Under the pieces are notes generated by a model that was given only the letters and a program-made list of their open reading frames with translations, was not told the DNA's origin and did not search any database. Source: Sepiola atlantica (Eukaryota; Mollusca; Cephalopoda; Sepiida; Sepiolidae). Taken from it: a stretch of DNA of 64,000 bases. Below, one piece after another: positions 14,301-28,069 of this stretch (within the stretch, counting starts at the first letter, position 1; each line of letters begins with the position of its first letter). The position numbers and the translations under genes are program-made. The DNA lies in NCBI GenBank assembly GCA_963556195.1, contig CAUVYP010001198.1, positions 1-64,000 of the forward strand, read 5' to 3'.

Positions 14301-16169
14301 CATCAAAATTTAGCGCGTTTTAAAGTTGATATCGCTTTTGTTTATAACTTCCACATTTATTCGAATTGTACCACGAAACTTTGCAGACAGTCGCGGATAG
14401 GCTTTTTCTACTGAAGTACCAAGTTTCAGAAGTGCAGCTCTTGTACTGCCGGAGATATGTCGATACAAACTGAATACGCAAAACATCAACAAAATTTAGC
14501 GCGTTTTAAAGTTGATATCGCTTTTGTTTATAACTTCCACATTTATTCGAATTGTGCCACGAAACTTTGCAGACAGTCGCGGAGACATGTTTTCTACTGA
14601 AGTACCAAGTTTCAGAAGTGCAGCTTATGTACTGCCAGAGATATGTCGATACAAACTGAATACGCAAAACATGAACAAAATTTAGCGCGTTTTAAAGTTG
14701 ATATCGCTTTTGTTTATAACTTCCACATTTATTCGAATTGTGCCACGAAACTTTGCAGACAGTCGCGGAGACATATTGTCTACTGAAGTACCAAGTTCCA
14801 GAAGTGCATCTTTTGTACTGCCGGAGATATGTCGATACAAACTGAATACGCAAAACATCAACAAAATGTAGCGCGTTTTACAGTTGATATCGCTTTTGTT
14901 AATAACTTCCACATTTATTCGAATTGTGCCACGAAACTTTGCAGACAGTCGCGGAGACATATTTCCTACTGAAGTACCAAGTTTCAGAAGTGCAGCTCTT
15001 GTACTGCCGGAGATATGTCGATACAAACTGAATACGCAAAACATCAACAAAATTTAGCGCGTTTTAAAGTTGGTATCGCTTTTGTTAATAACTTCCACAT
15101 TTATTCGAATTGTGCCACGAAACTTTGCAGACAGTCGCGGATAGGCCTTTTCTACTGAAGTACCAAGTTTCAGAAGTGCAGCTCTTGTACTGCCGGAGAT
15201 ATGTCGATACAAACTAAATACGCAAAACATCAACACAATTTAGCGCGTTTTAAAGTTGATATCGCTTTTGTTCATAACTTCAATATTTATTCGGATTGTG
15301 CCACGAAACTTTGTAGACAGTCGCGGAGACCGATTTACTACTGAAGTACCAAGTTTCAGAAGTGCAGCTCTTGTACTGCCGGAGATATGTCGATACAAAC
15401 TGAATACGCAAAACATCAACAAAATTTAGCGCGTTTTAAAGTTGATATCGCTTTTGTTTATAACTTCCACATTTATTCGAATTGTGCCACGAAACTTTGC
15501 AGACAGTCGCGGAGACATGTTTTCTACTGAAGTACCAAGTTTCAGAAGTGAAGCTCTTGTACTGCCGGAGATATGTCGATACAAACTGAATACGCAAAAC
15601 ATCAACAAAATTTAGCGCGTTTTAAAGTTGATATCGCTTTTGTTAATAACTTCCACATTTATTCGAATTGTACCACGAAACTTTGCAAACAGTCGCGGAT
15701 AGGCCTCTTCAACTGAAGTACCAAGTTTCAGAAGTGCAGCTCTTGTACTGCCGGAGATATGTCGATACAAACTGAACACGCAAAACATCAACAAAATTTA
15801 GCGCGTTTTAAAGTTGATATCGCTTTTGTTTATAACTTCAACATTTATTCGAATTGTGCCACGAAACTTTGCAGACAGTCGCGGAGACAGATTTTCTACT
15901 GAAGTACCAAGTTTCAGAAGTGCAGCTCTTGTACTGCCGGAGATATGTCGATATAAACTGAATACGCAAAACATCAACAAAATTAAGCGCGTTTTAAAGT
16001 TGATATCGCTGTTGTTAATAACTTCCACATTTATTCGAATTGTGCCACGAAACTTTGCAGACAGTCGCGGAGACATGTTTCCTACTGAAGTACCAACTTC
16101 CAGAAGTGCAGCTGTTGTAGAGCCGGAGATATGTCGATACAAACTGAGTACGCAAAACATGAACAAAAT
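11338..16169. repeat. Fifteen-monomer segmental duplication
   Basis: About 11.34-13.34 kb recurs at about 14.12-16.12 kb (offset 2,786 bp = 15 units minus 4 bases). Shared rare markers are AAGTGCATCTTTTG (near 12017 and 14803), GTTGGTATCG (12268/15054), ACTAAATACGC (near 12428 and 15214), class l with TTCATAACTTCAATATT (12454/15240), AGTGAAGCTC (12640/15426), GCAAACAGTCG (12826/15612) and class a with GCTGTTGTAGAGCC (13198/15984). The two copies have drifted: GTTTTACAG near 14880, GCCAGAG near 14636, and GATAACAACCGAATAGC only in the first. The 13.4-14.3 kb stretch holds two further copies of the GGATAGGCTTTTTC monomer, at 13569 and 14310. Confidence 0.85.
14127..14309. repeat. 183-bp monomer (three-base deletion)
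   Basis: The shortest unit. The unit end CATCAACAAAATTTA reads CATCAAAATTTA, a loss of CAA, probably slippage in CAACAAAA. It also has GTCGGGGAGAACTG instead of GTCGCGGAGAACTG. It keeps the minus-strand frame in register, unlike the one-base deletions. Confidence 0.9.
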
Positions 16170-18586
16170 TTAGCGCGTTTTAAAGTTGATATCGCTTTTG
16201 TTAATAACTTCCACATTTATTCGAATTGTGCCACGAAACTTTGCAGACAGTCGCGAAGACAGATTTACTACTGAGGTACCAAGTTTCAGAAGTGCAGCTC
16301 TTGTACTGCCGGAGATATGTCGATACAAACTGAATACGCAAAACATCAACAAAATTTAGCGCGTTTTAAAGTGGATATCGCTTTTGTTAATAACTTCCAC
16401 ATTTATTCGAATTGTGCCACGAAACTTTGCAGACAGTCGCGGAGACAGATTTTCTACTGCAGTACAAAGATTCGGAAGTGCAGCTCTTGTACTGCCGGAG
16501 ATATGTCGATACAAACTGAATACGCAAAACATCAACAAAATTTAGCGCGTTTTAAAGTTGATATCGCTTTTGTTAATAACTTCCACATTTATTCGAATTG
16601 TGCCACGAAACTTTGCAGACAGTCGCGGATAGACGTTTTCTACTGAAGTACCAAGTTTCAGAAGTGCAGCTCTTGTACTGCCGGAGATATGTCGATACAA
16701 ACTGAATACGCAAAACATCAACAAAATTTAGCGCGTTTTAAAGTTGATATCGCTTTTGTTAATAACTTCCACATTTATTCGAATTGTGCCACGAAACTTT
16801 GCAGACAGTCGCGGAGACATGTTTTCCACTGAAGTACCAAGTTTCAAAAGTGCAGCTTTTGTACTGCCTGAGATATGTCGATACAAACTGAATACGCAAA
16901 ACATCAACAAAATTTAGCGCGTTTTAAAGTTGATATCGCTTTTGTTTATAACTTCCACATTTATTCGAATTGTACCACGAAACTTTGCAGACAGTCGCGG
17001 ATAGGCCTTTTCTACTGAAGTACCAAGTTTCAGAAGTGCAGCTCTTGTACTGCCGGAGATATGTCGATACAAACTGAATACGCAAAACATCAACAAAATT
17101 TAGCGCGTTTTAAAGTTGATATCGCTTTTGTTTATAACTTCCACATTTATTCGAATTGTGCCACGAAACTTTGCAGACAGTCGCGGAGACATGTTTTCTA
17201 CTGAAGTACCAAGTTTCAGAAGTGCAGCTCTTGTACTGCCGGAGATATGTCGATACAAACTGAATACGCAAAACATCAACAAAATTTAGCGCGTTTTAAA
17301 GTTGATATCTCTTTTGTTAATAACTTCCACATTTATTCGAATTGTGCCACGAAACTTTGCAGACAGTCGCGGAGACATATTTCCTACTGAAGTACCAAGT
17401 TTCAGAAGTGCAGCTCTTGTACTGCCGGAGATATGTCGATACAAACTGAATACGCAAAACATCAACAAAATTTAGCGCGTTTTAAAGTTGGTATCGCTTT
17501 TGTTAATAACTTCCACATTTATTCGAATTGTGCCACGAAACTTTGCAGACAGTCGCGGATAGGCCTTTTCTACTGAAGTACCAAGTTTCAGAAGTGCAGC
17601 TCTTGTACTGCCGGAGATATGTCGATACAAACTGAATACGCAAAACATCAACACAATTTAGCGCGTTTTAAAGTTGATATCGCTTTTGTTCATAACTTCA
17701 ATATTTATTCGGATTGTGCCACGAAACTTTGTAGACAGTCGCGGAGACTGATTTTCTACTGAAGTACCAAGTTTCAGAAGTGCAGCTCTTGTACTGCCGG
17801 AGATATGTCGATACAAACTGAATACGCAAAACATCAACAAAATTTAGCGCGTTTTAAAGTTGATATCGCTTTTGTTTATAACTTCCACATTTATTCGAAT
17901 TGTGCCACGAAACTTTGCAGACAGTCGCGGAGACATGTTTTCTACTGAAGTACCAAGTTTCAGAAGTGAAGTTCTTGTACTGCCGGAGATATGTCGATAC
18001 AAACTGAATACGCAAAACATCAACAAAATTTAGCGCGTTTTAAAGTTGATATCGCTTTTGTTAATAACTTCCACATTTATTCGAATTGTACCACGAAACT
18101 TTGCAAACAGTCGCGGATAGGCCTCTTCAACTGAAGTACCAAGTTTCAGAAGTGCAGCTCTTGTACTGCCGGAGATATGTCGATACAAACTGAACACGCA
18201 AAACATCAACAAAATTTAGCGCGTTTTAAAGTTGATATCGCTTTTGTTTATAACTTCCACATTTATTCGAATTGTGCCACGAAACTTTGCAGACAGTCGC
18301 GGAGACATGTTTTCTACTGAAGTACCAAGTTTCAGAAGTGCAGCTCTTGTACTGCCGGAGATATGTCGATATAAACTTAATACGCAAAACATCAACAAAA
18401 TTTAGCGCGTTTTAAAGTTGATATGCTTTTGTTAATAACTTCTACATTTATTCGAATTGTGCCACGAAACTTTGCAGACAGTCGCGGAGACATGTTTCCT
18501 ACTGAAGTACCAACTTCCAGAAGTGCAGCTGTTGTAGAGCCGGAGATATGTCGATACAAACTGAATACGCAAAACATGAACAAAAT
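16170..18586. repeat. Thirteen-monomer block with nearly full class order
   Basis: From one class b unit to the next this block reads b (16170), c (16356), d (16542), f (16728), g (16914), h (17100), i (17286), k (17472), l (17658), m (17844), n (18030), h (18216) and a (18402, 185 bp, GTTGATATGC). Class e and class o are absent, the latter replaced by h. It is the clearest left-hand example of the order that recurs through the rest of the window, and 16914-18586 is a third, edited version of the block at 11.5-13.4 and 14.3-16.2 kb lacking the GCATCTTTTG monomer. Confidence 0.8.
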
Positions 18587-21376
18587 GTAGCGCGTTTTAA
18601 AGTTGATATCGCTTTTGTTAATAACTTCCACATTTATTCGAATTGTGCCACGAAACTTTGCAGACAGTCGCGAAGACAGATTTACTACTGAGGTACCAAG
18701 TTTCAGAAGTGCAGCTCTTGTACTGCCGGAGATATGTCGATACAAACTGAATACGCAAAACATCAACAAAATTTAGCGCGTTTTAAAGTGGATATCGCTT
18801 TTGTTAATAACTTCCACATTTATTCGAATTGTGCCACGAAACTTTGCAGACAGTCGCGGAGACAGATCTTCTACTGCAGTACAAAGATTCAGAAGTGCAG
18901 CTCTTGTACTGCCGGAGATATGTCGATACAAACTGAATACGCAAAACATCAACAAAATTTAGCGCGTTTTAAAGTTGATATCGCTTTTGTTAATAACTTC
19001 CACATTTATTCGAATTGTGCCACGAAACTTTGTAGACAGTCGCGGAGACTGATTTTCTACTGAAGTACCAAGTTTCAGAAGTGCAGCTCTTGTACTGCCG
19101 GAGATATGTCGATACAAACTGAATACGCAAAACATCAACAAAATTTAGCGCGTTTTAAAGTTGATATCGCTTTTGTTTATAACTTCCACATTTATTCGAA
19201 TTGTGCCACGAAACTTTGCAGACAGTCGCGGAGACATGTTTTCTACTGAAGTACCAAGTTTCAGAAGTGAAGCTCTTGTACTGCCGGAGATATGTCGATA
19301 CAAACTGAATACGCAAAACATCAACAAAATTTAGCGCGTTTTAAAGTTGATATCGCTTTTGTTAATAACTTCCACATTTATTCGAATTGTACCACGAAAC
19401 TTTGCAAACAGTCGCGGATAGGCCCTTTCAACTGAAGTACCAAGTTTCAGAAGTGCAGCTCTTGTACTGCCGGAGATATGTCGATACAAACTGAACACGC
19501 AAAACATCAACAAAATTTAGCGCGTTTTAAAGTTGATATCGCTTTTGTTTATAACTTCAACATTTATTCGAATTGTGCCACGAAACTTTGCAGACAGTCG
19601 CGGAGACAGATTTTCTACTGAAGTACCAAGTTTCAGAAGTGCAGCTCTTGTACTGCCGGAGATATGTCGATATAAACTGAATACGCAAAACATCAACAAA
19701 ATTTAGCGCGTTTTAAAGTTGATATCGCTTTTGTTAATAACTTCCACATTTATTCGAATTGTGCCACGAAACTTTGCAGACAGTCGCGGAGACAGATTTA
19801 CTACTGAAGTACCAACTTCCAGAAGTGCAGCTGTTGTAGAGCCGGAGATATGTCGATACAAACTGAATACGCAAAACATGAACAAAATTTAGCGCGTTTT
19901 AAAGTTGATATCGCTTTTGTTAATAACTTCCACATTTATTCGAATTGTGCCACGAAACTTTGCAGACAGTCGCGAAGACAGATTTACTACTGAGGTACCA
20001 AGTTTCAGAAGTGCAGCTCTTGTACTGCCGGAGATATGTCGATACAAACTGAATACGCAAAACATCAACAAAATTTAGCGCGTTTTAAAGTGGATATCGC
20101 TTTTGTTAATAACTTCCACATTTATTCGAATTGTGCCACGAAACTTTGCAGACAGTCGCGGAGACAGATCTTCTACTGCAGTACAAAGATTCAGAAGTGC
20201 AGCTCTTGTACTGCCGGAGATATGTCGATACAAACTGAATACGCAAAACATCAACAAAATTTAGCGCGTTTTAAAGTTGATATCGCTTTTGTTAATAACT
20301 TCCACATTTATTCGAATTGTGCCACGAAACTTTGTAGACAGTCGCGGAGACTGATTTTCTACTGAAGTACCAAGTTTCAGAAGTGCAGCTCTTGTACTGC
20401 CGGAGATATGTCGATACAAACTGAATACGCAAAACATCAACAAAATTTAGCGCGTTTTAAAGTTGATATCGCTTTTGTTTATAACTTCCACATTTATTCG
20501 AATTGTGCCACGAAACTTTGCAGACAGTCGCGGAGACATGTTTTCTACTGAAGTACCAAGTTTCAGAAGTGAAGCTCTTGTACTGCCGGAGATATGTCGA
20601 TACAAACTGAATACGCAAAACATCAACAAAATTTAGCGCGTTTTAAAGTTGATATCGCTTTTGTTAATAACTTCCACATTTATTCGAATTGTACCACGAA
20701 ACTTTGCAAACAGTCGCGGATAGGCCCTTTCAACTGAAGTACCAAGTTTCAGAAGTGCAGCTCTTGTACTGCCGGAGATATGTCGATACAAACTGAACAC
20801 GCAAAACATCAACAAAATTTAGCGCGTTTTAAAGTTGATATCGCTTTTGTTTATAACTTCAACATTTATTCGAATTGTGCCACGAAACTTTGCAGACAGT
20901 CGCGGAGACAGATTTTCTACTGAAGTACCAAGTTTCAGAAGTGCAGCTCTTGTACTGCCGGAGATATGTCGATATAAACTGAATACGCAAAACATCAACA
21001 AAATTTAGCGCGTTTTAAAGTTGATATCGCTTTTGTTAATAACTTCCACATTTATTCGAATTGTGCCACGAAACTTTGCAGACAGTCGCGGAGACAGATT
21101 TACTACTGAAGTACCAACTTCCAGAAGTGCAGCTGTTGTAGAGCCGGAGATATGTCGATACAAACTGAATACGCAAAACATGAACAAAATTTAGCGCGTT
21201 TTAAAGTTGATATCGCTTTTGTTAATAACTTCCACATTTATTCGAATTGTGCCACGAAACTTTGCAGACAGTCGCGAAGACAGATTTACTACTGAGGTAC
21301 CAAGTTTCAGAAGTGCAGCTCTTGTACTGCCGGAGATATGTCGATACAAACTGAATACGCAAAACATCAACAAAAT
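18587..21376. repeat. Seven-monomer higher-order repeat, two tandem copies
   Basis: The order b-c-l*-m-n-o-a runs 18587-19888 and again 19889-21190 (1,302 bp), followed by another b at 21191. The rare AGATCTTC box marks class c in both copies (18773, 20075) but not at 21377, so the repeated homology ends near 21470. Class a here carries GATTTACTACTGAAG (19703, 21005), unlike the class a just upstream at 18402 (CATGTTTCC). The third unit (l*) is chimeric: its left half is class d-like, its right half class l. Confidence 0.9.
18959..19144. repeat. Chimeric monomer joining class d and class l
   Basis: The left part has ACTTCCACATTTATTCGAA, as in class d, which normally follows class c. The right part has TTTGTAGACAG and GACTGATTTTC, specific to class l. 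Ordinary class l units have TTCAATATTTATTCGGA. The switch lies between about unit positions 60 and 76. It removes the d-e-f-g-h-i-k segment and creates the 7-mer; the same chimera is copied at 20261, and a related one is at 42576. Confidence 0.85.
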
Positions 21377-23975
21377 TTAGCGCGTTTTAAAGTGGATATC
21401 GCTTTTGTTAATAACTTCCACATTTATTCGAATTGTGCCACGAAACTTTGCAGACAGTCGCGGAGACAGATTTTCTACTGCAGTACAAAGATTCAGAAGT
21501 GCAGCTCTTGTACTGCCGGAGATATGTCGATACAAACTGAATACGCAAAACATCAACAAAATTTAGCGCGTTTTAAAGTTGATATCGCTTTTGTTAATAA
21601 CTTCCACATTTATTCGAATTGTGCCACGAAACTTTGCAGACAGTCGCGGATAGACGTTTTCTACTGAAGTACCAAGTTTCAGAAGTGCAGCTCTTGTACT
21701 GCCGGAGATATGTCGATACAAACTGAATACGCAAAACATCAACAAAATTTAGCGCGTTTTAAAGTTGATATCGCTTTTGTTAATAACTTCCACATTTATT
21801 CGAATTGTGCCACGAAACTTTGCAGACAGTCGCGGAGAACCGTTTTCCACTGAAGTACAAGTTTCAGAAGTGCAGCTATTGTACTGCCGGAGATATGTCG
21901 ATACAAATTGAATACGCAAAACATCAACAAAATTTAGCGCGTTTTAAAGTTGATATCGCTTTTGTTGATAACTTCCACATTTATTCGAATTGTGCCACGA
22001 AACTTTGCAGACAGTCGCGGAGACATGTTTTCCACTGAAGTACCAAGTTTCAAAAGTGCAGCTTTTGTACTGCCTGAGATATGTCGATACAAACTGAATA
22101 CGAAAAACATCAACAAAATTTAGCGCCTTTTAAAGTTGATATCGCTTTTGTTTATAACTTTCACATTTATTCGAATTGTACCACGAAACTTTGCAGACAG
22201 TCGCGGATAGGCCTTTTCTACTGAAGTACCAAGTTTCAGAAGTGCAGCTCTTGTACTGCCGGAGATATGTCGATACAAACTGAATACGCAAAACATCAAC
22301 AAAATTTAGCGCGTTTTAAAGTTGATATCGCTTTTGTTTATAACTTCCACATTTATTCGAATTGTGCCACGAAACTTTGCAGACAGTCGCGGAGACATGT
22401 TTTCTACTGAAGTACCAAGTTTCAGAAGTGCAGCTCTTGTACTGCCGGAGATATGTCGATATAAACTGAATACGCAAAACATCAACAAAATTTAGCGCGT
22501 TTTAAAGTTGATATCGCTTTTGTTAATAACTTCCACATTTATTCGAATTGTGCCACGAAACTTTGCAGACAGTCGGGGAGACATGTTTCCTACTGAAGTA
22601 CCAACTTCCAGAAGTGCAGCTGTTGTAGAGCCGGAGATATGTCGATACAAACTAAATACGCAAAACATGAACAAAATTTAGCGCGTTTTAAAGTTGATAT
22701 CGCTTTCGTTAATAACTTCCACATTTATTCGAATTGTGCCACGAAACTTTGCAGACAGTCGCGAAGACAGATTTACTACTGAGGTACCAAGTTTCAGAAG
22801 TGCAGCTCTTGTACTGCCGGAGATATGTCGATACAAACTGAATACGCAAAACATCAACAAAATTTAGCGCGTTTTAAAGTGGATATCGCTTTTGTTAATA
22901 ACTTCCACATTTATTCGAATTGTGCCACGAAACTTTGCAGACAGTCGCGGAGACAGATTTTCTACTGCAGTACAAAGATTAAGAAGTGCAGCTCTTGTAC
23001 TGCCGGAGATATGTCGATACAAACTGAATACGCAAAACATCAACTTAATTTAGCGCGTTTTAAAGTTGATATCGCTTTTGTTAATAACTTCCACATTTAT
23101 TCGAATTGTGCCACGAAACTTTGCAGACAGTCGCGGATAGACGTTTTCTACTGAAGTACCAAGTTTCAGAAGTGCAGCTCTTGTACTGCCGGAGATATGT
23201 CGATACAAACTGAATACGCAAAACATCAACAAAATTTAGCGCGTTTTAAAGTTGATATCGCTTTTGTTAATAACTTCCACATTTATTCGAATTGTGCCAC
23301 GAAACTTTGCAGACAGTCGCGGAGAACTGTTTTCCACTGAAGTACAAGTTTCAGAAGTGCAGCTATTGTACTGCCGGAGATATGTCGATACAAATTGAAT
23401 ACGCAAAACATCAACAAAATTTAGCGCGTTTTAAAGTTGATATCGCTTTTGTTAATAACTTCCACATTTATTCGAATTGTGCCACGAAACTTTGCAGACA
23501 GTCGCGGAGACATGTTTTCCACTGAAGTACCAAGTTTCAAAAGTGCAGCTTTTGTACTGCCTGAGATATGTCGATACAAACTGAATACGAAAAACATCAA
23601 CAAAATTTAGCGCGTTTTAAAGTGTATATCGCTTTTGTTTATAACTTTCACATTAATTCGAATTGTACCACGAAACTTTGCAGACAGTCGCGGATAGGCC
23701 TTTTCTACTGAAGTACCAAGTTTCAGAAGTGCAGCTCTTGTACTGCCGGAGATATGTCGATACAAACTGAATACGCAAAACATCAACAAAATTTAGCGCG
23801 TTTTAAAGTTGATATCGCTTTTGTTTATAACTTCTACATTTATTCGAATTGTGCCACGAAACTTTGCAGACAGTCGCGGAGACATGTTTTCTACTGAAGT
23901 ACCAAGTTTCAGAAGTGCAGCTCGTGTACTGCCTGAGATATGTCGATACAAACTGAATACGAAAAACATCAACAA
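21191..23975. repeat. Eight-monomer higher-order repeat, about 1.9 copies
   Basis: The order b-c-d-e-f-g-h-a runs 21191-22677 (1,487 bp); b-c-d-e-f-g-h then repeats from 22678 to about 23970. Both class e units (21749, 23236) are 185 bp because GTACCAAG reads GTACAAG. Both class f units end CGAAAAACATC and both class g units have AACTTTCAC. Differences include ACTTAATTTAG near 23043 and GTGTATATCGC near 23622. Confidence 0.9.
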
Positions 23976-24164
23976 AATTTAGCGCGTTTTAAAGTTGATA
24001 TCGCTTTTGTTTATAACTTCCACATTTATTCGAATTGTACCACGAAACTTTGCAGACAGTCGCGGATAGGCCTTTTCTACTGAAGTACCAAGTTTCAGAA
24101 GTGCAGCTCTTGTACTGCCGGAGATATGTCGATACAAACTGAATACGCAAAACATCAACAAAAT

Positions 24165-27100
24165 TTAGCGCGTTTTAAAGTTGATATCGCTTTTGTTTAT
24201 AACTTCCCCATTTATTCGAATTGTGCCACGAAACTTTGCAGACAGTCGCGGAGACATGTTTTCTACTGAAGTACCAAGTTTCAGAAGTGCAGCTCGTGTA
24301 CTGCCGGAGATATGTCGATACAAACTGAATACGTAAAACATCAACAAAATTTAGCGCGTTTGAAAGTTGATATCGCTTTTGTTAATAGCTTCCACATTTA
24401 TTCGAATCGTACCACGAAACTTTGCAGACAGTCGCGGATAGGCCTTTTCAACTGAAGTACCAAGTTTCAGAAGTGCAGCTCTTGTACTGCCGGAGATATG
24501 TCGATACAAACTGAATACGCAAAACATGAACAAAATTTTGCGCGTTTTAAAGTTGATATCGCTTTTGTTAATAACTTCTACATTTATTCGAATTGTCCCA
24601 CGAAACTTTGCAGACAGTCGCGGAGACAGATTTACTACTGAGGTACCAAGTTTCAGAAGTGCAGCTCTTGTACTGCCGGAGATATGTCGATACAAACTGA
24701 ATACGCAAAACATCAACAAAATTTAGCGCGTTTTAAAGTTCATATCGCTTTTGTTAATAACTTCAACATTTATTCAAATTGTGCCACGATACTTTGCAGA
24801 CAGTCGCGAAGAACTGGTTTCCACTGAAGTACAAAGTTTCAGAAGTGCAGCTTTTGTACTGCCGGAGATATGTCGATACAAACTGAATACGCAAAACATC
24901 AACAAAATTTAGCGCGTTTTAAAGTTGATATCGCTTTTGTTTATAACTTCCACATTTATTCGAATTGTGCCACGAAACTTTGCAGACAGTCGCGGAGACA
25001 TATTTCCTACTGAAGTACCAAGTTTCAGAAGTGCAGCTCTTGTACTGCCGGAGATATGTCGATACAAACTGAATACGCAAAACATCAACACAATTTAGCG
25101 CGTTTTAAAGTTGATATCGCTTTTGTTAATAACTTCAATATTTATTCGGATTGTGCCACGAAACTTTGTAGACAGTCGCGGAGACATGTTTTCTACTGAA
25201 GTACCAAGTTTCAGAAGTGCAGCTCTTGTACTGCCGGAGATATGTCGATACAAACTGAATACGCAAAACATCAACAAAATTTAGCGCGTTTTAAAGTTGA
25301 TATCGCTTTTGTTTATAACTTCCACATTTATTCGAATTGTGCCACGAAACTTTGCAGACAGTCGCGGAGACATGTTTTCTACTGAAGTACCAAGTTTCAG
25401 AAGTGAAGCTCTTGTACTGCCTGAGATATGTCGATACAAACTGAATACGCAAAACATCAACAAAATTTAGCGCGTTTTAAAGTTGATATCGCTTTTGTTA
25501 ATAACTTCCACATTTATTCGAATTGTGCCACGAAACTTTGCAAACAGTCGCGGATAGGCCTCTTCAACTGAAGTACCAAGTTTCAGAAGTGCAGCTCTTG
25601 TACTGCCGGAGATATGTCGATACAAACTGAACACGCAAAACATCAACAAAATTTAGCGCGTTTTAAAGTTGATATCGCTTTTGTTTATAACTTCCACATT
25701 TATTCGAATTGTGCCACGAAACTTTGCAGACAGTCGCGGAGACATATTTCCTACTGAAGTACCAAGTTTCAGAAGTGCAGCTCTTGTACTGCCGGAGATA
25801 TGTCGATATAAACTGAATACGCAAAACATCAACAAAATTTAGCGCGTTTTAAAGTTGATATCGCTTTTGTTAATAACTTTCACATTTATTCGAATTGTAC
25901 CACGAAACTTTGCAGACAGTCGCGGAGAACTGTTTTCCACTGAAGTACAAGTTTCAGAAGTGCAGCTATTGTACTGCCGGAGATATGTCGATACAAATTG
26001 AATACGCAAAACATCAACAAAATTTAGCGCGTTTTAAAGTTGATATCGCTTTTGTTAATAACTTCCACATTTATTCGAATTGTGCCACGAAACTTTGCAG
26101 ACAGTCGCGGAGACATGTTTTCCACTGAAGTACCAAGTTTCAAAAGTGCAGCTTTTGTACTGCCTGAGATATGTCGATACAAACTGAATACGAAAAACAT
26201 CAACAAAATTTAGCGCGTTTTAAAGTTGATATCGCTTTTGTTTATAACTTTCACATTTATTCGAATTGTACCACGAAACTTTGCAGACAGTCGCGGATAG
26301 GCCTTTTCTACTGAAGTACCAAGTTTCAGAAGTGCAGCTCTTGTACTGCCGGAGATATGTCGATACAAACTGAATACGCAAAACATCAACAAAATTTAGC
26401 GCGTTTTAAAGTTGATATCGCTTTTGTTTATAACTTCCCCATTTATTCGAATTGTGCCACGAAACTTTGCAGACAGTCGCGGAGACATGTTTTCTACTGA
26501 AGTACCAAGTTTCAGAAGTGCAGCTCGTGTACTGCCGGAGATATGTCGATACAAACTGAATACGTAAAACATCAACAAAATTTAGCGCGTTTTAAAGTTG
26601 ATATCGCTTTTGTTAATAGCTTCCACATTTATTCGAATCGTACCACGAAACTTTGCAGACAGTCGCGGATAGGCCTTTTAAACTGAAGTACCAAGTTTCA
26701 GAAGTGCAGCTCTTGTACTGCCGGAGATATGTCGATACAAACTGAATACGCAAAACATCAACAAAATTTTGCGCGTTTTAAAGTTGATATCGCTTTTGTT
26801 AATAACTTCTACATTTATTCGAATTGTCCAACGAAACTTTGCAGACAGTCGCGGAGACAGATTTACTACTGAGGTACCAAGTTTCAGAAGTGCAGCTCTT
26901 GTACTGCCGGAGATATGTCGATACAAACTGAATACGCAAAACATCAACAAAATTTAGCGCGTTTTAAAGTTCATATCGCTTTTGTTAATAACTTCCACAT
27001 TTATTCGAATTGTGCCACGAAACTTTGCAGACAGTCGCGAAGAACTGGTTTCCACTGAAGTACCAAGTTTCAGAAGTGCAGCTTTTGTACTGCCGGAGAT

Positions 27101-28069
27101 ATGTCGATACAAACTGAATACGCAAAACATCAACAAAATTTAGCGCGTTTTAAAGTTGATATCGCTTTTGTTTATAACTTCCACATTTATTCGAATTGTG
27201 CCACGAAACTTTGCAGACAGTCGCGGAGACATATTTCCTACTGAAGTACCAAGTTTCAGAAGTGCAGCTCTTGTACTGCCGGAGATATGTCGATAAAAAC
27301 TGAATACGCAAAACATCAACACAATTTAGCGCGTTTTAAAGTTGATATCGCTTTTGTTAATAACTTCAATATTTATTCGGATTGTGCCACGAAACTTTGT
27401 AGACAGTCGCGGAGACTGATTTTCTACTGAAGTACCAAGTTTCAGAAGTGCAGCTCTTGTACTGCCGGAGATATGTCGATACAAACTGAATACGCAAAAC
27501 ATCAACAAAATTTAGCGCGTTTTAAAGTTGATATCGCTTTTGTTTATAACTTCCACATTTATTCGAATTGTGCCACGAAACTTTGCAGACAGTCGCGGAG
27601 ACATGTTTTCTACTGAAGTACCAAGTTTCAGAAGTGAAGCTCTTGTACTGCCGGAGATATGTCGATACAAACTGAATACGCAAAACATCAACAAAATTTA
27701 GCGCGTTTTAAAGTTGATATCGCTTTTGTTAATAACTTCCACATTTATTCGAATTGTGCCACGAAACTTTGCAAACAGTCGCGGATAGGCCTCTTCAACT
27801 GAAGTACCAAGTTTCAGAAGTGCAGCTCTTGTACTGCCGGAGATATGTCGATACAAACTGAACACGCAAAACATCAACAAAATTTAGCGCGTTTTAAAGT
27901 TGATATCGCTTTTGTTTATAACTTCCACATTTATTCGAATTGTGCCACGAAACTTTGCAGACAGTCGCGGAGACATATTTCCTACTGAAGTACCAAGTTT
28001 CAGAAGTGCAGCTCTTGTACTGCCGGAGATATGTCGATACAAACTGAATACGCAAAACATCAACAAAAT
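24165..28069. repeat. Twelve-monomer-offset duplication (2,231 bp)
   Basis: Units 24165-25838 match 26396-28069. Shared markers in order are ACTTCCCCATTTATTCG with GCTCGTGTACTG and GAATACGTAAAAC; the TTAATAGCTTCC / CGAATCGTACC unit; a unit starting TTTTGCGCG with TCTACATTTATTCG; GTTCATATCGC with GCGAAGAACTGG; then i, l, m, n and i. Between them lie h/o-like, e, f and g units (25839-26395), with the class e unit again 185 bp. Confidence 0.85.

Noticed and set aside
24351..24536. tRNA-derived (SINE-like) B box, TTCGAATCG in the TTAATAGCTTCC units
   Set aside because: It matches 8 of 11 positions of GGTTCGAATCC only in a minor class; ordinary units have TTCGAATTG, and no A box or tRNA fold lies upstream. 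Likely chance.
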